NCBI GenBank assembly: GCA_015501075.1
Contig: JADNYJ010000435.1
Coordinates: 1-26,397 of the forward strand
Reading direction: 5' to 3'
DNA from: Gymnopilus junonius
Taxonomy: Eukaryota > Basidiomycota > Agaricomycetes > Agaricales > Galerinaceae
DNA length: 26,397 nucleotides
The notes under the pieces are model-generated. The model was not told the origin of the DNA. It made no database searches and saw only the letters and a list, made by a program, of their open reading frames with translations. Below are positions 1 to 11,603 of the stretch, piece by piece (within the stretch, counting starts at the first letter, position 1; each line of letters begins with the position of its first letter). The position numbers were made by a program, and so were the translations under genes.

Positions 1-693
1 TTTATTTTATATTACCATCATCGCCAACAACCGCCACACTACATTTACATCATGAAATCGATTTGTCGACTTCGTGAAACTTGGCGATAGGGTCGCCCAT
101 GCAGCACTCCGCGTACATACACGGTCTATTGAGATCATCTTCTCCCGGAGCTTGTCTGAATTCAACCCGCGGAAATGGGTCTGGAGAAGAAGTATGAACG
201 GCTTGATGGTTCACCGAATTCTCGCGACTTGCGTCCGATATGACTGCCTGGATAGACATGCATGTGGGTATGTAAAGCGACAATCAGTATATCATTATTG
301 TTAGCTGACGTTGTACATATCTCATCAAAGGCGTGATTACGTGCGTCAAAGTAGAAGCTTCCAGACTTCAAAACGTTCTCTCCACAGAGGATGGCTGTCT
401 GAACAGGCTGTGTTCAAGATTCTTGATATTGATGCCTAGCCAGAACCTGATATCCACTCCGGGTAAGTCTTCTCTTATACGGGAGTCCCAAGCTCTATAG
501 GGATTTTTTGCTTTGGTATACAATATGTTCCTCCATTCCATAAGTGCTAACATGTCATATAGGTCTGCATGTTGTCACCGCTCAAGTAATTTCGCTTGAC
601 GTCTTCCAGGAAATAATCTTGGCAAGAAGAAATCAGCGCGATCATACTCACTGGCCGTGCTCATCATTCGAAGCCTTTTTGGCATGTGTTGGC
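1..693. other. Leader region left of hydrolase A, no confident gene
   Basis: No gene is recognised here. Short open stretches occur on both strands. The minus-strand one ending near position 50 (Pro/Glu/Asp-rich, Cys pair in AECCMGDP) reads somewhat like protein, but it has no family motif and no clear splice partners. The distal part probably holds promoter elements for hydrolase A, whose TATA box starts at 694. Confidence 0.4.
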
Positions 694-701
694 TATAAAT
701 A
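694..701 (+). promoter_or_regulatory. TATA box of hydrolase A
   Basis: A perfect TATAAATA lies 106 bp upstream of the ATG at 800. It is followed by a pyrimidine-rich leader (CCCCATTTCTTCCTTCG around 744-760), typical of fungal transcription starts. The spacing leaves a 5' UTR of roughly 70 nt. Confidence 0.6.
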
Positions 702-799
702 GTCGTGAACGGGATCTTATTTAACCTCGCTGCAGTGAGAACCACCCCATTTCTTCCTTCGTTGTTCTCACTATCCTTAGCATCAGCGAAGTCATAAAA

Positions 800-2050
800 A
801 TGGCACCCTCGACAAGAGCTTACGGGCAAATTACGGGCTTGGAGACCCTTGGACTGTTTGGGGCACTATTGGTCCTTCGTATGTATTAATGGCCATGCGA
901 AAGGAGCTGCGCCTTACTAAGACTCGTTATCAGCATTCGCTCAGGCATTGCGTCTATTGCGTAAGCCCTTCGTCCAGCATGACAAGGTACGAACTTGGAG
1001 AAGGGTGAAGGCCGACGCCGTCGTTGGTCTCTTCTCGGCCTCGTTGAACGCATACCAAATCCAGTTCGTGGATAAATCAAGCCAGAAAGTCTACGAGAAA
1101 TGGGCCCCAACAGTTGGAGTGAAGCAGGATGTTGAGGCAATTGAGGAAGGGGCTCAGCTTCTATGGGTGACCCCTCGCAAGAGAAAGCGTGTGGTGCTCT
1201 ACGTTCATGGTAAGCATGAATCCCCACTTCAAATGAACTTCGGTTTTGATCATTAAACTGTAGGTGGCGGTTACGTACTACCCGCAGTTCCTTTCGGGTA
1301 TACATATTGGAAGCTTGTCGGTGACGAACTTAACAAAGGCGGAGAGGACTACAGTGTTGCATTCCTGGAATATGGTAAGCAGTGTTCGTCTGTTTATAAG
1401 CAATGCAAACCAACCCTTTCGTCCAAAGGCCTCATACCAAAAGTGGAATTTCCAACATTCGTCAAGCAGGCGATTGCCTCCATAAAGCACCTCATAGCTT
1501 CTGGTTATCAGCCCGAGGATATCCACCTGACTGGAGACTCAGCTGGCGCTGCCATCATCATTCTAGTCTTGGAACACATCCTTCATCCCATTCCAGGCGT
1601 CCCTGAATTTCGCTTCCTTCACAATTGGGACCTGCTGTGTTCATATCGCCATACGCCGTGCTCAAGGTGGAATCACCTTCCTTCTTCTCGAACGCCAAGA
1701 CAGACATCTTCTCGCTTGCCTTTTTCCAGCATTTGGAACAAGTTGTTGTTCCTCTCATTCCCAAAGATCAGCTGGTCTACCTCCAACCCTCGCGAGCACC
1801 CAAGGGCTGGTTTGACGGTGTCGATAAACTTGTATCTCGTGTGCTTATCACTGTAGGAGAGGGCGAGTGCCTCAAGGACGACATTGACTCGTTTTCCAAG
1901 GCTTTCTCTGCAGCGCACAAGCAAACCACCTTGTTCTCTATCCCTAACGGGACGCATAATGAGCCCTACGGTACGCTCGTGGCCGCTGAACCAGAAGTAG
2001 GGGAGTGGCCTTCTAAAGTTGCGAAGTGGCTGGTGGAGGGCACTGCCTAG
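800..2050 (+). CDS. Alpha/beta hydrolase A (steryl acetyl hydrolase-like)
   Basis: Serine esterase of the alpha/beta-hydrolase-3 / steryl acetyl hydrolase group, expected to cleave ester or acetyl groups from lipophilic substrates; the true substrate is unknown. Exons read as 800-878, 934-1209, 1264-1374 and 1429-2050, with introns of 54-55 nt and good GT/AG sites (branch-like TTACTAA in intron 1). The start begins MAPSTRAY and is followed by a hydrophobic segment (LETLGLFGALLVLP), so membrane anchoring is plausible. Visible motifs are the oxyanion-hole HGGGY (split by intron 2), nucleophile elbow GDSAG, and catalytic His in GTHNEPYG near the C-terminus; length is about 380 aa. One defect: after GVPEF the frame is lost at the TTT of 1608-1610. 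One extra T would restore continuity into LGPAVFISPYAVLK, so I suspect a base-call error rather than decay. Two paralogues lie at 12.8-15.0 kb. Confidence 0.88.
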
Positions 2051-3675
2051 CAGAGGGAAAACTTCTTTTTTTCTTTCACTCCTTTCGGTTTCTGGACTCT
2101 GGACCTTTGGTACTCTGAATGCGATGTCACTGGCAAGCGCCCTTAATTTATGCAATTTCATCCCGTTGGCAGATATAGGTAATCACTTTCATTAAAACGG
2201 TTCAGTTCGTTAGCACTTTCACTTTCACGAACGTGTATTCCTGTTGATTACAATACCAGTGCGTTTCTCCGAAATTTGTCCCCTATCTTTGATGCAAAGT
2301 CGGAAATTATGTGCTTCATGTCCAACCGATAACATGGTATGTGAAGTCTTGGGGTGCCTATAAATACGTCCTGCCGTTTGCTCATGCCTATCTTAGTCTG
2401 TGGAAGATTCCTTGAATCTAGCTTATATTCAGAATATTTTTCCTGGTCTCCGCAGCGAGCATACAGTTCGAACAGGTGAAGGGTCTAATTGTCAGAAGAA
2501 AGGATGAGAACTTGGTATTTGCTTAGTACGTACAAATTTATCCTTCAAAGAAGTTCAACATTACTAGGTTCAATCTCCAGAATTTGACGTTATTAATGAG
2601 CATTCAATGAAGCGGGGCAAATGAAAAGAAATATTCACTTCATTACACTGTAGCGTTAGTACAGTTAATTGCGGCTTACGGTGACGGAAAGTCAGGGCGG
2701 CCCGCTTTGGTATCCCCTTTGCTCACTTGACCTTTCCATCTTCATATTATTGTTGAAATACGGCTTGAGCTTTTGAGGGAAGTACAGCAAGTTCCGGGAA
2801 CCGTCTTTGGTCGTTCCTGTTAAATCGGATTATCAGTTGAGGTTTGTCCACTGAGCCATCATGATTGCTCTCTTGCTGAACTCAAAAATAGAATCGAGAG
2901 CTTTGAAGCAAGGGCCCTTTTGCCCATATTCAGCGACGTGCTCAGGAACGTGCTGCCGCAGATTCTGCTACCATCTAAGTGCTATCTCTGCACAAGAGAC
3001 GTTGCAGACTCGCAGGACTTAAAAAGGAAAATAGGAATCTGGTTTGCGTTGATAGAAGGGAGGGGCACAATATATTCCAAGCACGGCATTCAAATTTAAG
3101 TAAGTATACCAAAGCCGAGAACAACGAGACCGATTTTCAAGCAAGGAAACTCTGCTGATTAACCTGGTCTAGCAATAGCCTAGTATGAAATTACTTGAGT
3201 ATTTTCAAACGGACCTGCTTGGCCATCGTACCAAAGTTGTGGCACGGAACGGCCGTTTTCGACCAAAGCTCGGAGTCTAGACCATAAGTAAATTGCGCAA
3301 CAAGTCTCTCAGCAATTAGAGGGACGTGTTCCTTCGACACGCATGTTGCACAGGGATATGTCCACAACACACTGATTGGCGCAACGCAGATCCATCTGCT
3401 TCTCAGAAATCTAATGATCGTCCCAGAAAGCCATTCTGCTGTCCCGCCAGTGCCACGGCTTCCATCGGAAGATGTTTGAGGCCTTTGCCGTGCTTGACAG
3501 AACAAGTCTTCGATGCGTGGGCTTGAGATTCTAGAGAAAAAGAAGATAGCCTGGATGGCGGAATACAAATTCCCAGCTGTGGACCCGAGCAGAATATGAA
3601 AGAAGGTGGTTCAGGAAGGCCGGAAGACCTTGGTGTGCTCCATGTAGGAATACGGTCCGCAAAATACCAATTAGC
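2051..3675. other. Gene-poor stretch downstream of hydrolase A
   Basis: I see no supported gene. A second perfect TATAAATA is at 2359-2366 on the plus strand, but only a 30-codon ORF follows it. A 125-codon open frame on the minus strand (3191-3568) has no family motif or conserved block that I recognise. Confidence 0.4.
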
Positions 3676-3887
3676 CTAATTCAGTTCACTCTCAGGTCGC
3701 TGGCTGTCGCTGGTCGTCCCAACTTGACTGTCGACCTTTTGTCGCTCGACTCGGAGAGTCGACCGATGATCAAAGTTCGAGGTCCACACCGCCGCACCCG
3801 CCACAGCAAATACCAGTGTCGCATTTTCCTCCAGCGAAAAGGATGACCAGGTTCGTCCCAATCGGCATGTAGTAAATCTTTAAACAT
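3676..3887 (-). pseudogene. Possible N-terminal remnant of an MFS transporter
   Basis: The minus strand begins MFKDLLHADWDEP and continues HPFRWRKMRHWYLL. This resembles the acidic W-D-x-P / P-x-x-W-x-x-x-(R/K) segment just before helix 1 of fungal drug/polyamine MFS transporters. One base later, in the neighbouring frame, a hydrophobic run follows (VAGAAVWTSNF) that could be the start of helix 1. No other transmembrane helices can be traced downstream in any frame. It is either a short relic or a chance resemblance, and I am not sure of the family. Confidence 0.22.
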
Positions 3888-5323
3888 TCCAGGGGTACAA
3901 TATTAGTGAAGGCCGTCTACTAGATGCGACGTTCGTGAATGGAAAGAGCTTCAAAACGCAGGAGCCACGAATTTCCTAAAGTTCCTTGTCAATACAGTAC
4001 TAAGTACTTCACACACTGCTCGCACACTACCTTCCGCGGACGAAAGAAAGGTTCAACCTGGAAGTAAAGATAGGGAATAGGGGGAGGACGAGTTAACGAA
4101 TGGCATTAGCAGCAGCATCTGAAAGCCCTGCGTATGAACAAAGGAGGAAAAAATAACTGGAAATTAATCCTAAAATACTTTACGGTCTCAACAACGGACA
4201 GCTATATGGAGGCAATTCACTTGGTATATTGTAGCAATTCAGGTCACTACGTTGGTTGATATGTAAATAACTATAACACTGCTACGTGTAATGTACACAG
4301 GGGGCAGGCTGGGAGAGGACAATAGATAGAACGATTTCGCCTTTGGTTTCTTCTCTTTTGGGGCTTGAAAACGCGCAAGCCCTTCGCGGCAGGCCCAATG
4401 GGTCTCGATATACAGGGAGGAGAGGGGGAAAAAGAAAAAAAGAGGTTTATGATGTTAGTGCTGGAAAATCAATGGAAAGGTGCGATGATAAAAACAATGG
4501 GTTTCTGTATGTCGAGAATGAGAGGCTGGTTAAGGGAAATGAGAAGACAAAAAAACCAAAAGAAAACGGGGAGGGACGATGGGAATTTCGACCAGTCAGT
4601 TGAATGTCGGTGGTCAGATGTTGAACGTTGACAGCGTGGTGTCGGCGGACACATTGCTTGTAGAAACAAGAATCGGATCCTAGATGTGGCCCAAAGGCTC
4701 AATGCAAGAGAAAGTCAACGGACTTGAGGGCCAATCGACGACGAGACACTGCAAATATATCATGCAGGGGAGAGAGAAGTGCAACAGGGCAGTAGTTGAA
4801 AGCATCTTGAGAGCTAGAATGTCGAGGTCGTGAAATGGAGAAATGATGATTGCTGACGGAAAATAATGATGTGGAGTGAAATGCAATAGATGATGCTGCT
4901 GGAACGGAAAGGACGAGGGTGAGGTCGAAAGCATTGCGACAGAAGAAAAATATATGTTGGATGAGGAATTTTTGGAAGGAAAAAATAGCATCTAAGTTTA
5001 GCAACTAAATGGAAAAGCGGGAGCAAATGAACCGCAATGAAGCTGAATGATGAATGTGTAACAATCGCGAAGGAAGGCCGTAGCGTTAGTCGTGGACAGG
5101 ACAGTAGGAAAAGGGAAACAATGATATGCGACAAAGAGGAACCATGCGATGTATTTCAGTCCATGAATGGATTGGAAGTCCACTGGGAAGATGCGAAATA
5201 GAAATCCGGGGAGAAAGAAAGAAAAGCTACGATGCCCCGGCAGCCCAGCCGACAAGGCAAGGAAGAGCAGCAATGACAACGACGATCATCAGAAAAGCGA
5301 CGAGAAACAGCGGCGCACGACAA
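3888..5323. other. Region 3' of the GATA gene, strongly purine-rich on the plus strand
   Basis: No conserved ORF is seen. From about 4410 to 5320 the plus strand is dominated by A and G (for example GGAGGAGAGGGGGAAAAAG near 4420), so the minus strand, which is the sense strand of the GATA gene, is pyrimidine-rich. This may be a long 3' UTR. Several overlapping minus-strand ORFs rich in Ser, Phe and Leu are by-products of this composition. Confidence 0.4.
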
Positions 5324-8300
5324 TCAATGATAGGTGTAAGCGTCGACATACATCTGGGAGTGCAAGCTTCCACTGCCGCCGTCATTTTTGTCCTCAGGAA
5401 GAGCCATGGGTGGGTGCAGATAGGCCGAGAACAAGCTCTCCTCATCTTGGATGGACATGGGAGGATGCAGATAGTCCATAGGGGAGTCTTCGTTGGCAGA
5501 ATTGGAGCTGCTGGTGGAGCTGCTGGTGCTGGTGCTGCTGGACACGTTGCTGTTGCTGTGGAAGATAACAGGCTCATTGTCTGCAGCCTGGGGCAATAGG
5601 AGGGTGCCAGAATGTATTACCGGAACCGCGAAGAGCAGGGCCTGGGTTGATTGTCCATTGCTGTTGTACGTGCTGAAGGGGAACTCCATCGAGGCGCGCT
5701 TGGAGTGAGAAGCGGATGACGAGACAGAGCTGAAGCTGTCCCCACTGTAGGAAGAGTACGAGACAGCGGACGAAGGAGGCTCAGATGCAGAGTCGGTACT
5801 CATACGCCTCCTCTTGGTCAAACGGGGACTCATAGCATCAGGCTCAGATGAATCGCCGGTCGAGAAAGGAAGAGCGTCCGCGTGGACCGTGCTGTACAAC
5901 TGCGAGAGATAGTCCGGATGATACGGGCCGGGGAAGTTGGGCATGAAAGGATTGAAGATAGTCGGAGCCTGGTTGTTGTCAGACGTCGCACCCAATGCAC
6001 CCATGAGCTCCGACGAAGAGGAGCTGGTGCGCATTTCGCTGTCGTCGGAGTAGTCATATGACATCTGGGTGGTCGAGTCGGGGGCGAGAGTTGGCGAAGT
6101 CTCGGGGACAGGAGATGTGCGGCGGCTTACGCCGGGGCTGGCGGAGGGTGTGTCTTCTGAAGCGCCAGGGCGGCGGGCGTCATGCTCGAACGTTTACGAA
6201 TGACATCCGACTTCATGGAGATGGGCGAGCGGAGCCATGAAGTTTGTAGTAGAGGCCACATCTGTCATAGATAATATTAAAATTTCAATGAGTCATCGCA
6301 AGAAATAGGAAAGATGCATACGCATTGCAAACGGTCTTGCCCTCGTCATCCTTCCTCCAGAGAGGAGTCGCCGTTGTGTGGCAGTTGTAGCACTGGGCTG
6401 CTACTGAAGAGGAACGAACTTGACGTTCAGTAAAGTTGGGAACGCTTTCGAGCACGCAACCGACTTACCCATGACGTCTGCAACCTCCTGGCGTGGAGCA
6501 GCTTGAGCACGGGTCTCTCCATGGGAGTTGCGCATGCTCTTAGGGCGAGGACGCTTGTGCTAAACAAAGAGGGTTGGATGTTAGCTCAGGGTATCAGAGT
6601 CACAGTAGATTATAAGGACGAACCAGCTTGCAATAAAGTCCGCATGCGTTGCAGTTCAGCTCGTCGTTTAGGCCTCTTTCCAAAGGGGGTGTGAGTAGCA
6701 CCGCAATTGGAGCACTCAGCCTTGACACCTCCAGGAGCCGAGTTTCCAGAACCAGGACCACGCAGCACAGCAGGGTTGAGGCTCGTGGCAGTTGCTGAAG
6801 GTCCAGAAGAGCGCGTCGTTACCGACTGAGTGCGAAGTGTCAAGGTCGGGCGACCGGTGGGGGTGCTGGAGCGAGTGCCGTAAATCGAGTTAATGCGAGA
6901 GGGAGCCACAGTCTCCGGGAGAATTTCCTTGACTGCCTGTGAGACTGGAGGAAAGTTCTTGAAGACCGACGTCTTCCTCGCAGTGCTGGGGGCAGGGGAA
7001 AGCTGGTCAATGTCTTCTCCATCGCTCATATGAAGGCTCCTAGAATCTTCGTCGGCCGCAGGGGCGGAAGAAGCCACAGAGGCTGAGGAAGAAGACGAAG
7101 GCGCAGTGGAGAAGTTGCGGGTGGCGAGCACCGCGATGGTGGGATTCACGGTGGCGGGAGAGGACTCGGCGGCAACGGATGTCATGACCACGTCCTGTTG
7201 CTGGCCTGCAGCAGAGGAAGTGGATTTGGAAGCCACAGCGGCTTCACTTCTTGGCAGCATTGGCGGCATGGGCAGCTGCAGTGTTGGAAGCGGCCTCAAC
7301 GATAGCAGAAGACAGTCCGAGGAAGGGATGTCACTGTTGAAATCGTCATTAAATAGAATGTCGTCGAGCGGAAGCTCGATGGTGGGACGAGAAATGCTAA
7401 ATTGGTCATTACTTGCAGACGGGTTGAAGCCTTCACCGTAATTCATGCGGTTCGTCAACGTTGGAGTGGCGTAAAGAAGAGCAGATGGGTCGAAGCCGTT
7501 ATCGAATATACTGGGGAAATGGACAGACTGAACAACAGTAGTGGAAGTAGAAGTAGAAGATGCGGTGGTGGTGGCAGTGGCATTGCCTGAGTCATTTTCA
7601 GACATGGCTGCGTCCTGTTCCACCTGGCGAGCAGCGGAAGCACGGGTGCGCTTCCCAAACTCGGCCGAGGGCTTCGTGTCGGGCTTTCTTGACCGGGGCA
7701 GCAGCGGAAGGCTGGGTGGGCTGGTCGACGCTAAAGGTGAACTGCATCCTCTTGATAGTACCGGGCTGGGCGTTCTGACTGGCCTCGCGGCTGCGCTCTT
7801 TTTCGGCAGCACGCTGTCGAATAAGGTCGGTGGAATGATTGCGTTTGAAATCGGGGCCTCGAGCTCTTCGATGCTCCTGTTTCATGAAACAAGACAAAGG
7901 GGGTTCCGGTTATTAGGGCACAGGGTTATAAAGGGCGCTAACGACGACAACGTACCGCCCTTTCTCCTTGTCGAGCTTGTCACCCATATGCTTGCTCAAC
8001 TTCTTAAATTCACGCTTAGATTTGGCGTTGTCGGTGTCGACTATGAGGTTTTAAGATGCCATAACCTCCAACTCAAGTTCTCGAGTCGCTGGCCCTGTTC
8101 GAGGTAGCTGGCGACCTTGGTGCAAACCTATGGCAATGTTCAGTAAAAAGAAGAGAAGACTTGAACTGCAACACACCTTCCAGGTCTTCGTTAAAGATTC
8201 CGTATCATTGAGGTTACTGAAGGCGACGAAAGACTTGTTTCCCTAAACGACGAAGACCGGGACAAAAAGAAGCGAAAAAGGGGGAAAAAAAGAGATATGA

Positions 8301-8376
8301 GCAAAATAATCAAAAAGAAAAGATTGGCTGCACAAAGGCGACCAACTTTGAACTTGAGATTGAGGATAGAGGGCAT
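5324..8376 (-). CDS. GATA zinc-finger transcription factor, AreA-type N-terminus, two fingers
   Basis: Nuclear DNA-binding regulator of the fungal AreA/Gln3 class, which controls nitrogen-source genes through GATA sites; nitrogen control is inferred from the family. Exons: 8376-8347, 8242-8177, 8127-7956, 7876-6624, 6559-6469, 6403-6322 and 6261-5324, about 870 aa. The start MPSILNLKFK splices into GNKSFVAFSNLNDTE. Next comes the AreA-like domain (PF08550): SLTKTWK, then CTKVASYLEQGQRLENLSW, then KREFKKLSKHMGDKLDKEKG. A long Ser/Thr-rich segment leads to finger 1 (CSNCGATHTP...LNCNACGLYCKL / HKRPRPKSMRN) and finger 2 (CYNCHTTATPLWR...CNACGLYYKLHG). The tail is Ser-rich with a basic KRRR. The frame breaks at least seven times by one base, including twice inside finger 1 (6677-6689) and near 6223 and 6188. 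Sequence error is the likeliest cause; if real, DNA binding would be lost. Confidence 0.88.
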
Positions 8377-11300
8377 TTAGAAGCAGAGGAAGAGACGGAG
8401 AGAGGGGATCAAGGAAAAGAGAGGAAGAGATGTTGACGGGGTTATAGGCAAACTCGGCTTTTTTCGCCTGATGCACGTTGCAAATTCCATTTATTTCAAA
8501 TTCCACAGATCCTCAACAGAACAAGTCCGGGTCCTACCTTCGAATTCTCTCTGTCTTGCGGAGACTGCACATCTGACTCGATATCTCGACCCGAATACCG
8601 ACATAAATTGATCATCATTGACCTCTTGGAACGTGGCCTGCTCGAACCAGTTCACTTTCTACCGATCTTCTTCCGTTTCCTCCTGACATTCGTGAGCGCT
8701 ATGCCTCCTCGTGTAGCCTATAATTGCACTTAATACTCCCCGCCTTCTCATCTCCAAATCTTTTATTTTTTAATTCCGATCCCACTCTTTGAGCCTTGGA
8801 ATTTTTAATTTTCTTTCCAACCCAATGTCCCCCGCTTCCCGCAGGGTGTCCCGGTGTACCGAACACCCACTCGCCCTTTCCTAAACGAGAAATTTTGCCC
8901 ATAACCTGCCTCCCCGTGTGCCTGTCTATGGCAAAATCTAATAACACGCTCCAGCTCGCCATGCCGAGTGTACGCTCTGCATAAAGTCTAGAAGGAGTTG
9001 TCTCCATCACGCGACCCACACCGTCCCTCTCGTCGCTTAGATATCCCACCACGACGCCCCAGATCGCCTCCATAAGCCGAGCACAGCACTGTTCCAGTGG
9101 CATGCCTCGAGGCTGCCTCAAGATCTCAAAGCGCCTATAACCTCGCCTTTAGTGTGCTCTTAGAATTCAAGGGTTCGAGGTTCTGTTCTCATGTGGATGG
9201 AGCCTCCTGCTCGAATCGTCAAAGATCAAGGGCACCCAACGCCAAGGTCGGCTATCATATTGTTAAAGAGGCTGTGAAAGGCCTACAAAGGTAGGTAACT
9301 GCTGTAATCCAATTATGTAGTCTTTCTTCTTTGTCAGGCTGCGTGATTGTCGTTATTGCGGCGCAACCTAAGTACCCTTTCACCATCTGCCATGACCAGT
9401 AAACTTTTGAACAGGGACTAGGGACCCAGCGAAAGCCCGTCAACCAACTGCTTCATATATTTCCTCCATCAAGTCTGTCATTCTCACCTTCCTTCCTTCT
9501 TTATGACTCCTGCAGGATTTTCGACGCGTATGTGTAATGTAACTAATGAAACTCGCTTAGATGATTATTTTTGAAGGACACGACGGCTTTACGAAATAAC
9601 ATCCACTTCTTTCCTCGCAAATGACTCGGCCGGAGTGGTTTCCAAAAACTTCTCCCATTCTTTCTTTCTTCTCTACATCCAAACTACTGTATCCAGCTCG
9701 TATATAGGCTGGCTTGTTCCTTATCTCCAAAGAAATTCCATGTTGAATAGTACTTATGATTAGACCTGTCAGTCGACGACAGGAAGACAGGACACGCCCC
9801 CTTCCACTAAACTTATCTTGTATATTCGCGTTCGCACTCCTTTATCCAATTCGCCAAAGCATAGGGCAGAGTATAGTGGACCGGGTACTATTGATATCTA
9901 TCTATCAAACGGACATTGGTGGTTAGATCCGACAACGCCCACAGACAGTTGCCATACTTGAAATTCCATGGACCCGTCGTAATTTTGCAATATACATACG
10001 AAACAGAGTAGTGCGGAAGTAATTAGTCCCAGGCAGACCGATGAATACACACAGGACGAGTCAGATAACGAGCGCTTCTCGTCTTTCTGAGTAACTTTTC
10101 ATTTGCGAGCTTTCGGCAGATGCAGTTGCTTTGCGGCGTATCCAAGAATATATAGAGCAGTGATAGTAGCGGAGGAACGTTGCTTGCCAGTGTAAGTAGG
10201 TAGGAGGCGTGTAGTAGGCTAAAAACGCGGCATTTTTGAAGTGTCAGCCAGCAAGGTCCAGCAACAAGCACGCCATCCATCCATCCAATGCCGGGTGAAA
10301 GATAGCACAGAGGGCCCCTATGGCAAGCCGTCTCATAGGACGTTCTTCCAAGAATATAGAAACGCATCACAGAAACCTTCCTTCCTCACAGACTCCAGAC
10401 ATAGCCACCAACCCTCGATGTTCTAATGTCCACATTTCATATCGATAACATGGAAGCTTCTTATGTTAAGAGCCTCCCACACAGCAAAGGTTAACTACCA
10501 TACACGCCTGATCTTGTCCATCGATAACGCTTCGAGGCCGGGAAAGACAGACGAACCGAGTCGCCCTGCCTGCTAAGACCTAGCCAATCATATGATTTCC
10601 CCCTAGCGCTTGCAAAACCGGTACCCGAACCGAGCATCATGATGTCACAGGGGAGTCTATTCCGAAGAGGTTGCTCAGATGGCATGCTATTGCCCACCAT
10701 TAATGAAAGACCAAGATTCGTAACGGCTGAGAATTAGTAAGGCACGATCCCCTGCCACTGCCCAGAGCGTTCGGGGGTTCCATCTCGCTGCCGGATGCAA
10801 CAGGATTGACACCAATACAGATAGATGACGTGCAAATTAGACGAACGACCAAGTCATTTATGATCGCTAGCAGTTATATCCGAACTTTCAAATTGTATGA
10901 CCACCCTAGAGAAAGAAGCCAAGCCAAAGATCGTAAAAAAGTGCGGGGAAACGCGATGTAATATACTCCCTATACAACCAAAGATGAAGCAGGCAAGAAT
11001 AAGCAGGCAGCACCGGCTCGATCCAAAAGAAGACAGAAGGTTCGTGACAATTAAACTTAGCTGGCTCGTCATTGCCAACGCACCAATATGGCAGCAAAGG
11101 CGAAACGCCCACACATATCCCAGATTACAGCGAATGTCTTTCCGAAGAAGAGAATTACCCGTTTCAGAGATTGCCGTAGACTAGGTCATGACGCTTTGAT
11201 GTAAAGGAAGAGGATCTTCTTCCCTCTCTACTTCCTCCTTGATCACAGAAGGCAAGACTGTCCCACAAAAGAAGGATCGTAGAGACATCGTCAAAGATAG

Positions 11301-11603
11301 TTCGATAGGCAGCCACAAGCTTGAGTTAATAAATGCCAATGTCCGGGTCAATCCAGGTGTGCAATCATATCATGCTGACAGAGGAAGCGTGCATCGTTCC
11401 GGTCATCCGCTTAGCGCGAAGATACCGCTATCAGCTCCAGTACCCTTCGATGTCGAGAGATGGAAATCACGGATTGATTGCTTGACGAAAGTCCCATGCA
11501 CGTCAAGACACCATCCACATCCTCCAAACATAATTGGATGGGGAATTGCCAGAGATAATGAACGTTGATTTTCAGCAGACGAGCCTTGGTGATGCAGCCA
11601 TAA
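8377..11603. other. Long intergenic stretch upstream of the GATA gene
   Basis: The first few hundred bases should contain the promoter and leader of the minus-strand GATA gene; the minus-strand leader next to its ATG is CT-rich. Beyond that I find no conserved domain, tRNA, terminal repeat or tandem array. Open frames of 60-140 codons exist on both strands (for example 8699-9121 minus and 11239-11568 plus). None shows a family motif, and none has splice partners I can support. Confidence 0.4.

Noticed and set aside
1673..2161. 162-codon minus-strand frame
   Set aside because: It is the antisense shadow of the last exon of hydrolase A.
7541..8107. 188-codon plus-strand frame
   Set aside because: It is antisense to the GATA exons, whose minus-strand reading gives the AreA-type domain and the Ser-rich region.
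8699..9121. 140-codon open frame on the minus strand upstream of the GATA gene
   Set aside because: No recognisable domain, mixed composition and no splice partners. A frame of this length can arise by chance in several kilobases of non-coding DNA.
9160..9185. tRNA-like GGTTCGAG string
   Set aside because: It resembles a B box only in part, with no matching A box, acceptor stem or anticodon arm around it.
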